The notes under the pieces are model-generated. The model made no database searches. It was not told the DNA's origin and worked only from the letters and a program-made list of their open reading frames with translations. The position numbers and the translations under genes are program-made. Shown one piece after another: positions 1 through 5,698 of a stretch of 5,721 nt of DNA. The DNA comes from JAUVHV01 sp964523875. Its GTDB lineage: Bacteria; Omnitrophota; Gorgyraeia; JABMRG01. The stretch spans positions 1 to 5,721 of the forward strand of contig CAZGAS010000066.1 in assembly GCA_964523875.1 (NCBI GenBank), given 5' to 3'. Positions within the stretch are counted from its first letter, which is position 1, and every line of letters begins with the position of its first letter.

Positions 1-174
1 CATTGTCATAAGGCAGTACCCGCCAAATAGAGGGCCCGCTAGTATGAGCAATGTAAATAGAGATATGACCTGGAAAAGTAGAACTGAAAGCAACAACATT
101 AATACATTAACCTTATATATCTCCAGCGCATCTGTAAAACATTTACTTATATCAAGCTGTTTTCCTTCCATCAT
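1..174 (-). CDS. N-terminal fragment of a small membrane protein, cut by the window edge
   Basis: The frame is open from an ATG at 174-172 to the window edge, giving 58 residues with no stop, so the C-terminus is missing. The product begins with a short polar stretch (residues 1-21, including MMEGKQLDIS) and then a strongly hydrophobic segment from about residue 24 to 47 that ends in AGPLFGGY. An amphipathic start, an 'iyk-n' turn, a long hydrophobic helix and then 'aGPl-GG' is a pattern seen in small multi-helix integral membrane proteins such as those with DUF975 or DUF4013-like domains, but I cannot assign a family. A GGAG at 179-182 lies 4 bases from the ATG at 174 and 7 bases from the next ATG at 171, so the second Met may be the true start. 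Another in-frame ATG at 195-193 lacks a well-spaced ribosome site, and a TGA at 204-202 closes the frame upstream. The gene follows the barrel gene by 94 bases on the same strand and might share its transcript. Confidence 0.62.
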   Translation of the reverse strand, partial: MMEGKQLDISKCFTDALEIYKVNVLMLLLSVLLFQVISLFTLLILAGPLFGGYCLMTM

Positions 175-207
175 CTGTCTCCAATCTGTCCTCATTCCAA
201 CTCATAG

Positions 208-232
208 ATTACCTAACTTTGGTCAGGTTAAT
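208..232. other. Small hairpin between the barrel gene and the membrane gene
   Basis: Plus-strand ACCTAAC (211-217) pairs with GTCAGGT (222-228) through one wobble around a 4-base loop. ATT (208-210) and AAT (230-232) extend the stem to 10 pairs if T229 is bulged. No T-run follows on either strand, so it does not look like a standard intrinsic terminator. The rest of the 175-268 gap holds the ribosome site of the membrane gene and a weak promoter-like pair on the minus strand (TTGTTT at 257-252, TATTAA at 233-228, spacing 18). The hairpin may be chance; its function is unknown. Confidence 0.25.
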
Positions 233-268
233 ATCTATTGCGCTAAAACGAAAACAATTTGATTTACC

Positions 269-1069
269 CTAAAACCTTAATGTTGCACCTGCGGAAAACG
301 CGGTCTCATCTATAAAACGGCCTTCCAGATTTACTGATAGAGAATCAAATGCCAGTACATCAAGTCCGGCAAATATACCAAAATTTGATTTTGGATTAAA
401 ATCATACTGATATGACTTACCAAGGACTACAGCCTTAGCTGAACCGCTCGCGTCTGAATATTTAACACCCGCATAAGGAGAGAACGTATCAAACTGATAC
501 GAAACACCTAACGCGACCTGCCATTCGTCACAATTATATTTCTTCTCTGTAAGCTGGGCATCTGTTGAATTATATATTTCGTCGTTTACCTTAACCTTAT
601 CTACGCCAAGATCTGAACTCCTGTATTTACCATCTATGCCTACGCGAAGCGTTGCCTTATTATCTGCGTATTGGACATCTTTCTCGTATATAACAGCTGT
701 ACCGCCTACACCCCATGCAAGGTCTGTCTTCGTATCCCACTCCACTTGATCGCTGGAGATCTTATATTTCTGGTCAGCTTCCGCGCCACCTATAAGTCCG
801 TATACGAATGCCTTATCAGCTATTGTTACTCCAGCCTTACCGCCATAAAAGAAGTATTCTGTATCTTTTGCCTGATGCTTCATATTGCGATCGGAATTCA
901 GGTCTACCTCGGCACCAAGAATAAAACCAAACTTACTATTTTCATCTTTAATAATCAGGCCTTTCTTTAATGTGCCCGGAGCCCCTATATTTCCTACAGG
1001 CATAGCATAAGATGGAATTGTGCTGGCTACAACAGCAAAACATACAACATATAGCAATAAACGCTTCAT
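269..1069 (-). CDS. Secreted outer-membrane beta-barrel protein, MOMP-like N-terminus
   Basis: The 266-residue product starts with a clear Sec signal peptide: MKR, a hydrophobic core (residues 4-15) and a likely signal peptidase I site after Ser-Tyr-Ala at residue 22. The mature part is rich in alternating hydrophobic/polar strands with Gly and aromatic residues, for example FGFILGAEVDL, FFYGGKAGVTI, WQVALGVSYQF and FGIFAGLDVLAF. It ends in AFSAGATLRF, with the terminal Phe typical of substrates of the BAM outer-membrane assembly machine. I estimate 10-12 strands. The mature start (PVGN at 24-27, then a Pro, Leu and Gly) recalls the beginning of mature chlamydial MOMP; this is a short-motif resemblance, not proven homology. 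The ATG is supported by GGAGG at 1075-1079, 5 bases upstream. It begins only 16 bases after fabD stops, so it is probably transcribed with the fatty-acid genes. Cys10 is not in a proper lipobox, so it is not a lipoprotein. The role (porin or structural barrel) is inferred from architecture only. Confidence 0.85.
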   Translation of the reverse strand: MKRLLLYVVCFAVVASTIPSYAMPVGNIGAPGTLKKGLIIKDENSKFGFILGAEVDLNSDRNMKHQAKDTEYFFYGGKAGVTIADKAFVYGLIGGAEADQKYKISSDQVEWDTKTDLAWGVGGTAVIYEKDVQYADNKATLRVGIDGKYRSSDLGVDKVKVNDEIYNSTDAQLTEKKYNCDEWQVALGVSYQFDTFSPYAGVKYSDASGSAKAVVLGKSYQYDFNPKSNFGIFAGLDVLAFDSLSVNLEGRFIDETAFSAGATLRF

Positions 1070-1085
1070 GCATCCCTCCCTTTTT

Positions 1086-1976
1086 TTATGCGGATATATT
1101 GTGACAAATAATCTCAGGATTTATGCGGCGCAATAATCCCCTTAAGACTGTACCAGGACCTATCTCTAAAAAAGTATTGATTCCGCGGGAAACAACATTC
1201 TTTATAGATTCTTCCCAAAAAGTTGTTGAGCTAACCTGATCCACAAGATTTTCCTTTATCTGATTCGGGTCATCCTGCGCAAATGTCATTACATTGCTAA
1301 CAACAGGGATCTTTGGCGGCAACACTACAACATCTTTAAGCGCCTTTTTAAGCGCGTGAGAAGCCTCTGCCATAAGGGTCGAATGAAACGGGCCGCTTAC
1401 ATCAAGCATCATTGCCCGCTTCGCGCCTTCTTCCTTTGCCTTTAAAACAGCCTCATCAATAGCAATTGTAGAACCAGAGACAACTATCTGTCCCGGGCAA
1501 TTTAAATTCGCTATCTCCGCGCCTGTTTCCTGACATATCTGTTTTGCCTTATTCAGGTCAAGGCCAAGTATAGACGCCATCTTACCGGGGTTTTTCCTTG
1601 ACGCGTCTTCCATAAGCTGGCCTCGTAAACGCACCAGTTTTACCGCGTCGCTAAATAATAACGATTCCGCAGCAACCAGGGCTGTATATTCTCCCAGGCT
1701 AAGGCCCAATGTTACCTGAGGCGTAAACTCTGACCTCTCCAATAGATGGGCGCGTAAAACCGCTATAGAGGTAACAAGTATCGCTACCTGGCAGTTTTGC
1801 GTCTTTGTCAATTCCTCAGCAGGCCCCTCAAAACAGAGACGGGTTAAATCAAATTTTAATATATCATTCGCCTGATTAAATGTCTTCTTGACAATATCAT
1901 GTTTCTCGTAAAGAGACTTACCCATACCAACAAACTGCGCGCCCTGTCCCGGAAATATAAAAGCTGTCTCTACCAT
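1086..1976 (-). CDS. fabD: Malonyl-CoA:ACP transacylase FabD
   Basis: FabD moves the malonyl group from CoA to acyl carrier protein in the cytoplasm, supplying the extender unit for type II fatty-acid synthesis. Numbered from the ATG at 1976 (296 residues, near the usual length of about 300-310), the sequence shows the N-terminal FPGQGAQ with Gln11, the nucleophile elbow GLSLGEYTAL with Ser93, the substrate-carboxylate Arg118 in RLRGQL, catalytic His198 in SGPFHSTLM, and the C-terminal EIGPGTVLRGL. The elbow has Leu where Escherichia coli has His before the Ser; this variant also occurs in plant plastid homologues. I chose ATG 1976 because it aligns with the family N-terminus and overlaps the fabH stop by 7 bases (ATGGTAG), favouring translational coupling. 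A GTG at 1997 in the same frame would add 7 residues and has GGAG 10 bases upstream (2008-2011), so it remains possible. The barrel gene follows immediately, rather than fabG. Confidence 0.95.
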   Translation of the reverse strand: MVETAFIFPGQGAQFVGMGKSLYEKHDIVKKTFNQANDILKFDLTRLCFEGPAEELTKTQNCQVAILVTSIAVLRAHLLERSEFTPQVTLGLSLGEYTALVAAESLLFSDAVKLVRLRGQLMEDASRKNPGKMASILGLDLNKAKQICQETGAEIANLNCPGQIVVSGSTIAIDEAVLKAKEEGAKRAMMLDVSGPFHSTLMAEASHALKKALKDVVVLPPKIPVVSNVMTFAQDDPNQIKENLVDQVSSTTFWEESIKNVVSRGINTFLEIGPGTVLRGLLRRINPEIICHNISA

Positions 1977-2956
1977 TGCAGGACTATTGACCCCCACGTA
2001 AAGCCGGCTCCAAAAGCTACAAGCACAACAATATCTCCCTTTTTAATCTTCTTCTCCTTGACCGCTTCGCAAAGAGCGATGATAGTAGACGCAGCTGAAA
2101 CATTACCATACTTGGCAACATTAAGATATACCTTATCTTTAGGAAGGCCTATTCTCTGCCTGACAGAATTTATAATCCTTATATTCGCCTGATGCGGAAT
2201 TAGAAGGGATATGTCCTTGCATCCTAAATTAGCGTCACAAACAGCATGTGTCGCGGCATCTGTCATAAGCCTCACAGCGGATTTGAAAACCTCTGTGCCG
2301 CTCATCTTAATATAGTGAAGTTTATCTTTAAGAGTATCCTTTGAGGCAGGGTTGCGTGAGCCACCTCCCGGCAGATATAACAGGTTAGCAAGATCACCAT
2401 CCGCTCCAAGATAGTGCGACAATATTCCACCTGAAGCTACAGGCTGCAATATAGCGGCCCCAGCGCCATCACCAAATAGTACACACGTATTTCTATCTGT
2501 ATAATCTGTAACTGATGTAAGTACCTCAACACCTATAACGAGGGCATTTTTGTACATGCCTGAATCTATAAAATGCCTTGCCGTGACTAAGCCATATATA
2601 AAGCCTGAACAGGCCGCGCCCATATCAAAACAAGCCGCATTCTTCGCCCCTATCTTTGATTGTACAAAACATGATGTTGACGGAAATGGCATATCAGGTG
2701 TTATGGTGGCGACAATGATTAATTCAATATCTTCGGGCTTAAGTTTTGCTGATTCGAGGGCTTTTTTCGCGGCCTTAGCGGCAAGGGTGCTTGATGGTGT
2801 ACCAGGTTGCGCGACCCTACGCTTTTTAATACCTGTTCTGGTAGTTATCCATTCATCAGATGTATCAACCATCTTTTCAAGATCCTGATTCGTAAGCACC
2901 TTTTTAGGTACATACATACCAAGACCTGTAATACCAACCTGCTTCTTTTTTGTCAT
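1970..2956 (-). CDS. fabH: Beta-ketoacyl-ACP synthase III FabH
   Basis: FabH starts fatty-acid chains by condensing acetyl-CoA (or another short acyl-CoA) with malonyl-ACP, giving acetoacetyl-ACP. The 328-residue product has the normal family length. The thiolase-fold Cys-His-Asn triad is complete: Cys116 in GAACSGFIYGL, His255 in LIPHQANIRI and Asn285 in KYGNVSAAS. The N-terminal DEWITTRTGIKKRR (34-47) and the C-terminal GAGFTWGSIVLQW are also characteristic. The ATG follows AAAGGA at 2966-2971 with a 9-base spacer, and the start fits the family N-terminus (VGITGLGMYVPKKVLTN). It lies 15 bases after plsX and its stop is embedded in the start of fabD. The primer preference (straight or branched) cannot be read from these motifs. 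Confidence 0.97.
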   Translation of the reverse strand: MTKKKQVGITGLGMYVPKKVLTNQDLEKMVDTSDEWITTRTGIKKRRVAQPGTPSSTLAAKAAKKALESAKLKPEDIELIIVATITPDMPFPSTSCFVQSKIGAKNAACFDMGAACSGFIYGLVTARHFIDSGMYKNALVIGVEVLTSVTDYTDRNTCVLFGDGAGAAILQPVASGGILSHYLGADGDLANLLYLPGGGSRNPASKDTLKDKLHYIKMSGTEVFKSAVRLMTDAATHAVCDANLGCKDISLLIPHQANIRIINSVRQRIGLPKDKVYLNVAKYGNVSAASTIIALCEAVKEKKIKKGDIVVLVAFGAGFTWGSIVLQW

Positions 2957-2971
2957 CTAATGAGATCCTTT

Positions 2972-3961
2972 CTACAATGCGATAGCATCCATAATATGCT
3001 GATTTACCTGAAGTTCCACAAACGCCGCCGCTTCTCTTATAGCGTTCTTTATAGCCTTAGCAGAAGAACCTCCATGTCCAATAATGGTAACACCGTTTAC
3101 ACCCAGAAGGGGGGCACCGCCATATTCAGAATAATCTATCTCCTTCTTCAGGGCATTAAACGCGGGCATACTAAGAAACGCGCCAATCTGTGTTATTATG
3201 CCTTCTTTCAATTTTCTTTTTAGGAATATGCTAAGGGTATGCGCCAACGACTCTGAAACCTTCAAGACTACATTGCCAACAAATCCGTCACAAACTATAA
3301 CATCGTATTCACCTGTGTAAATATCTCCGCCTTCAACATTACCTATAAATTTCAATGCGCTGGAATTGAGCAGCCTGTGGGTCTCTTTAATGAAATCTGT
3401 ACCCTTGGCTTCTTCCCCCCCTACATTTAAGAGCCCAATTTTTACAACCTTCTTATTGAGCAAATACCTTTGCAGGGCGTCACCCATGATACCGTACTGT
3501 AAAAGATGTTCCGGCTTTGGATTAATATTCGCACCAACATCAATAAGTACACAGAGGTCTTTTAAGGTAGGGTATATCATGCTGATACCGGGACGATATA
3601 CACCCTTTAAAAGGCCCAGCCTGAGAGCCACTGCGCATACAACAGCTCCTGTATTACCAGCTGAAACAAACGCGTCAACCTTGCCATCACGCAACAGCCT
3701 TGCCCCTACGTTTACGGAAGAATCTCTTTTCCTGCGAACACTTAATGCCGCTGGTTCATCCATGCCAATAACCTCAGAGGCATGGCATACAGATATACTC
3801 TTCGGCGCGTTAACACCTTTCTTAAAGAGTTCTTGTTGGATTATCGTATTATCTCCAACAAGAACAATATCATATCCAAACTCTCGGGTAGCCAAAACCG
3901 CCCCCTCTATATTGACATATGGTGCATCATCACCGCCCATCGCGTCTATTGCGATACGCAT
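2972..3961 (-). CDS. plsX: Phosphate acyltransferase PlsX
   Basis: PlsX is a peripheral membrane enzyme that converts acyl-ACP and phosphate to acyl-phosphate, the acyl donor for PlsY in the first step of phospholipid synthesis. The 329-residue product matches the family length and has its hallmarks in order: N-terminal IAIDAMGGDDAP (3-14), MDEPAALSVRRKRDSS (67-82), SAGNTGAVV (100-108), DVGAN (141-145), NVGGEEAKG (179-187), NVEGGDIYTGEYDVIVCDG (208-226) with FVGNVVLK after it, and GGAPLLGVNG (281-290). ATG at 3961 is preceded by AAAGGAG at 3974-3980, which overlaps the rpmF stop codon, with a rather long 12-base spacer. Such placement suggests that ribosomes finishing rpmF reinitiate here. 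It is followed by fabH after 15 bases. Nothing resembling a FapR operator was noticed nearby. Confidence 0.97.
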   Translation of the reverse strand: MRIAIDAMGGDDAPYVNIEGAVLATREFGYDIVLVGDNTIIQQELFKKGVNAPKSISVCHASEVIGMDEPAALSVRRKRDSSVNVGARLLRDGKVDAFVSAGNTGAVVCAVALRLGLLKGVYRPGISMIYPTLKDLCVLIDVGANINPKPEHLLQYGIMGDALQRYLLNKKVVKIGLLNVGGEEAKGTDFIKETHRLLNSSALKFIGNVEGGDIYTGEYDVIVCDGFVGNVVLKVSESLAHTLSIFLKRKLKEGIITQIGAFLSMPAFNALKKEIDYSEYGGAPLLGVNGVTIIGHGGSSAKAIKNAIREAAAFVELQVNQHIMDAIAL

Positions 3962-3977
3962 ATCTTTTATGGCTCCT

Positions 3978-4178
3978 TTACTTCTTAGGTTTCTTGGTTT
4001 TCTCTTTTTTGATTATCACCTGCCTGCCTTTATAATAACCGCAATTTGAGCATATATGGTGCGGCAGAACCGTATGGCTGCAATTAGAACATTTCGTAAC
4101 AGATACCTCATCAAGCTTGTAATGTGTGCGCCTCTTTCTGCCCCTTGTTTTTGAATGTCTTCTTTTTGGTGTACTCAC
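3978..4178 (-). CDS. rpmF: 50S ribosomal protein L32, zinc-binding form
   Basis: L32 is a small protein of the large ribosomal subunit. The 66-residue product has the diagnostic basic N-terminus (TPKRRHSKTRGRKRRTHYKL) and a zinc-ribbon with two CxxC pairs, Cys30/Cys33 and Cys43/Cys46, followed by GYYKGRQV. It is therefore the zinc-binding (C+) form rather than the zinc-independent paralogue. A lysine-rich tail (KKEKTKKPKK) extends slightly beyond the usual end. The start is GTG, not ATG, but is fixed by the family N-terminus and a near-perfect ribosome site. It is first in the rpmF-plsX-fabH-fabD run, an arrangement conserved in many bacteria that links ribosome production with lipid synthesis. 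The yceD (DUF177) gene that often precedes rpmF is absent; DUF167 takes that place. Confidence 0.97.
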   Translation of the reverse strand: MSTPKRRHSKTRGRKRRTHYKLDEVSVTKCSNCSHTVLPHHICSNCGYYKGRQVIIKKEKTKKPKK

Positions 4179-4187
4179 TTTTTTACT

Positions 4188-4193
4188 ACCTCC
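4188..4193 (-). promoter_or_regulatory. Strong Shine-Dalgarno site of rpmF
   Basis: The minus strand reads GGAGGT here, 9 bases upstream of the GTG at 4178-4176. It is the best ribosome-binding match in the window and decides the non-ATG start of L32. It fits the high translation expected of a ribosomal protein. Confidence 0.8.
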
Positions 4194-4235
4194 ATTTAAC
4201 TTGTATTGGTAATTTTACTCTTTGTTTTTACATTT

Positions 4236-4278
4236 TAAGGATTAATCAGCTCTTAGATAATCCTTAGCCCTTAATCCT
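4236..4278 (-). promoter_or_regulatory. Overlapping inverted repeats ahead of rpmF, possible leader hairpins or promoter region
   Basis: The 112-base gap between DUF167 and rpmF holds three related segments. Plus-strand TAAGGATTA (4236-4244) can pair perfectly with TAATCCTTA (4258-4266), and two further pairs form if A4245 is bulged, leaving an 8-base loop. The same left arm, as AGGATTAA (4238-4245), can instead pair with TTAATCCT (4271-4278). The two pairings exclude each other. On the minus strand there is no T-run after the hairpin, so a simple terminator is unlikely. The region also contains -10-like TAAAAT on the minus strand at 4237-4232, with a weak TTATCT 17 bases upstream (4260-4255), so it could house the promoter of the rpmF operon, with the repeats as an operator. 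If transcription starts at that -10, the repeats lie upstream of the transcript and cannot be an RNA structure. None of these roles is demonstrated. Confidence 0.35.
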
Positions 4279-4290
4279 CGCAGCTTAACG

Positions 4291-4512
4291 CTACTTACCG
4301 ATCTCTACTATTTTATTATGGCTTGTCCTTCCCGCGACAATACGGATATCAGCTTTCCTAACCTTGTAATATTCCGCTAAGATCCCTATAAGTGTCTTAT
4401 TGGCTTTTCCGTCAACCGGCGCCTGCCTGATATAAACCTTCAAATTACCGTCAGGTGCCTGAATAACCTCTTGCCTTGATGACCTGGGATGGACATTACA
4501 AGAGATCTTCAC
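4291..4512 (-). CDS. yggU: DUF167 (YggU / UPF0235) family protein
   Basis: A 73-residue protein of the widespread DUF167 family, whose biochemical role is not established. The family core is clear: LKVYIRQAPVDGKANKTLIGILAEYY (24-49), matching the conserved 'P-VDGKAN-a-i-lLA' block, then VRKADIRIVAGRTSHNKIVEI (51-71), matching the 'v-iv-G-tsr-K-v-i' block. The Arg usually seen before the final Lys region is replaced by His-Asn (SHNK). It is at the short end of the family but complete. The start is GTG at 4512, overlapping the yggT stop in the four bases GTGA. There is no strong ribosome site, so translation probably depends on coupling to yggT. The proC-yggT-yggU order is common in bacteria and supports the call. 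I infer a housekeeping role only. Confidence 0.9.
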   Translation of the reverse strand: MKISCNVHPRSSRQEVIQAPDGNLKVYIRQAPVDGKANKTLIGILAEYYKVRKADIRIVAGRTSHNKIVEIGK

Positions 4513-4808
4513 CTTAACCGTAAAGCAAAATCAGTAAGGGTGCGAACCAGAAAACCCTGAATAAATATTAATAAAAGAACCGCTATAATAGGCGATATAT
4601 CAATAGCCCAAAACTGCATTCTAAAGGCCCTTCTTATAGGGGCAAGAATAGGGTCTGTTGTCCTCTGCAAAAACTGCACAATAGGATTAAAGGGATCGGG
4701 ATTTACCCAACTCACTAATGACCTTATAATGATAATCCAGTAAAGAAGCGTAATGACAATGTCAAGAAGACGCGCTATGCTTAATAATAAATTTCCCAAA
4801 ATAAACAT
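4509..4808 (-). CDS. yggT: YggT/YlmG family integral membrane protein
   Basis: A 99-residue membrane protein with two predicted helices (about residues 5-31 and 72-92) and between them the family signature IRSLVSWVNPDPFNPIVQFL followed by TDPILAPIRR (51-60). YggT/YlmG proteins are found in many bacteria and in plastids, where relatives are tied to nucleoid distribution and membrane processes; in bacteria the gene commonly lies near division genes, but the molecular function is unclear. ATG 4808 is preceded by AAGGGGG (4817-4823), 8 bases upstream, a moderate ribosome site. It lies 74 bases after proC and overlaps DUF167 by 4 bases. No division gene such as divIVA or sepF is present in the window. 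Confidence 0.93.
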   Translation of the reverse strand: MFILGNLLLSIARLLDIVITLLYWIIIIRSLVSWVNPDPFNPIVQFLQRTTDPILAPIRRAFRMQFWAIDISPIIAVLLLIFIQGFLVRTLTDFALRLR

Positions 4809-4831
4809 CTATCTAACCCCCTTCTACTGAA

Positions 4832-4871
4832 AAGAAACCGCTTGTAAACTATTTGTACAAGAAGGTTCCTT
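4832..4871. other. Imperfect hairpin between proC and yggT
   Basis: Plus-strand CTTGTA (4841-4846) pairs perfectly with TACAAG (4856-4861) around a 9-base loop. Outside a small internal loop, AAGAAACC (4832-4839) pairs with GGTTCCTT (4864-4871) at 7 of 8 positions, giving about 13 pairs. On the minus strand the distal arm reads GGTTTCTTTTC, slightly T-rich, so it could act as a weak attenuator after proC, an mRNA processing site or a protein-binding palindrome. It is A+T-rich and lacks a real T-run, so I do not call it a terminator. Confidence 0.4.
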
Positions 4872-4882
4872 ACGGTATTGAT

Positions 4883-5698
4883 TTATACTTTTCCAATACC
4901 GCAAGAAAGCTGCCTTGACCGCTTAGCAGCTGCCTTCAGCGCTGCTTTTACAGCAGCTGTAAACCCTTTTTTCTTAAAAACCTTTAATGCCGCCTGGGTT
5001 GTTCCGCCTTTTGATGTCACATTCTCACGCAAGACTGAAGGCTCTCCCGCTAAAGAGTACTGCAATAGGCTTGCTCCAAATGCTGTCTGTGTAACAAGCT
5101 TTAACGCTGTATCCCTCTTTAAACCCAGGCATCGAGCTGCGTCAACCATAGCTTCCATAAGCAAAAAAAAGTAGGCTGGCCCACTTCCTGATACAGCGGT
5201 TATAGCGTCCATATCTTTCTCATTGACTAATATCGTCTCTCCAATAGAAGAGTAGATACCTTCCGCTATATTTATATCAGACCTTTTAAGCCCGGCCTTA
5301 GCAGAAATCGCGGTCATTGCGAAACCTATTAACGCGGGGGTATTAGGCATTACCCTTATTACCCTTTTCGCGCCTGTCTTCTTCTTTATGAAATCTATTG
5401 TAACACCTGCCGCTTTTGAAACAATAAGCTTTGTCCTGGCAACTTCAGCTATATCACTAAGCACAGTAGCCATGTCCTTAGGCTTAATAGCCAGGATAAT
5501 TATATCACAATTTTTAACAGCATCAATATTTGAAGCAGTAACCTTTACGGAATAATTCTTTTTTATAAATCTCAATCGTGGTTCACTATTATCAGATACA
5601 ATAATATGGGATCTGGTAAATACTTTCTTGGAAATAAGGCCTTTTAATAAAGCCTCACCCATGTTTCCACAACCTATTATCGCTATTCTCTTATTCAC
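4883..5698 (-). CDS. proC: Pyrroline-5-carboxylate reductase
   Basis: ProC reduces 1-pyrroline-5-carboxylate to L-proline with NAD(P)H, the last step of proline synthesis, in the cytoplasm. The 271-residue product matches the usual length. The N-terminal Rossmann domain has the dinucleotide loop IGCGNMGEALLKGL (8-21), then IIILAIKPKDM (66-76) and RVMPNTPALIG (115-125). The C-terminal helical dimerisation domain carries the signature AVSGSGPAYFFLLMEAMVDAA (168-188) and the active-site NVTSKGGTTQAAL (226-238). The Ala-rich C-terminus (GFTAAVKAALKAAAKRSRQL) is normal for the family. The start is GTG, supported by AAGAAGG at 5704-5710 with a 5-base spacer and by the family N-terminus; no ATG lies in frame before the glycine loop. 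In another frame TAG and TGA stand in tandem at 5700-5695, so an upstream gene (yggS is a common neighbour) could end there with only seven codons visible; too little to call. Confidence 0.97.
   Translation of the reverse strand: MNKRIAIIGCGNMGEALLKGLISKKVFTRSHIIVSDNSEPRLRFIKKNYSVKVTASNIDAVKNCDIIILAIKPKDMATVLSDIAEVARTKLIVSKAAGVTIDFIKKKTGAKRVIRVMPNTPALIGFAMTAISAKAGLKRSDINIAEGIYSSIGETILVNEKDMDAITAVSGSGPAYFFLLMEAMVDAARCLGLKRDTALKLVTQTAFGASLLQYSLAGEPSVLRENVTSKGGTTQAALKVFKKKGFTAAVKAALKAAAKRSRQLSCGIGKV

Noticed and set aside
208..232. Intrinsic terminator after the barrel gene
   Set aside because: The hairpin has no T-run on either strand and low G+C, so termination cannot be claimed.
44..262. Open frame of 72 codons on the plus strand
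   Set aside because: It lies antisense to the edge membrane gene, which has a ribosome site and a plausible transmembrane helix, and spills into the intergenic gap. Its product has no coherent features.
1030..1069. Lipoprotein signal in the barrel protein (Cys10)
   Set aside because: The residue before the Cys is Val, not Gly, Ala or Ser, and the Cys lies within the hydrophobic core. A signal peptidase I site after residue 22 fits much better.
2550..2888. Open frame of 112 codons on the plus strand inside fabH
   Set aside because: It is antisense to the catalytic-core part of fabH and has no family features of its own.
3366..4049. Open frame of 227 codons on the plus strand, antisense to plsX and rpmF
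   Set aside because: plsX and rpmF are unmistakable on the other strand in this stretch, and the antisense product shows no recognisable domain, so it is a shadow.
4920..4970. Repeat-like GCTG/CAGC motifs near the proC 3' end
   Set aside because: They encode the Ala-rich C-terminal helix normal for ProC, so they reflect coding bias and not a DNA repeat.
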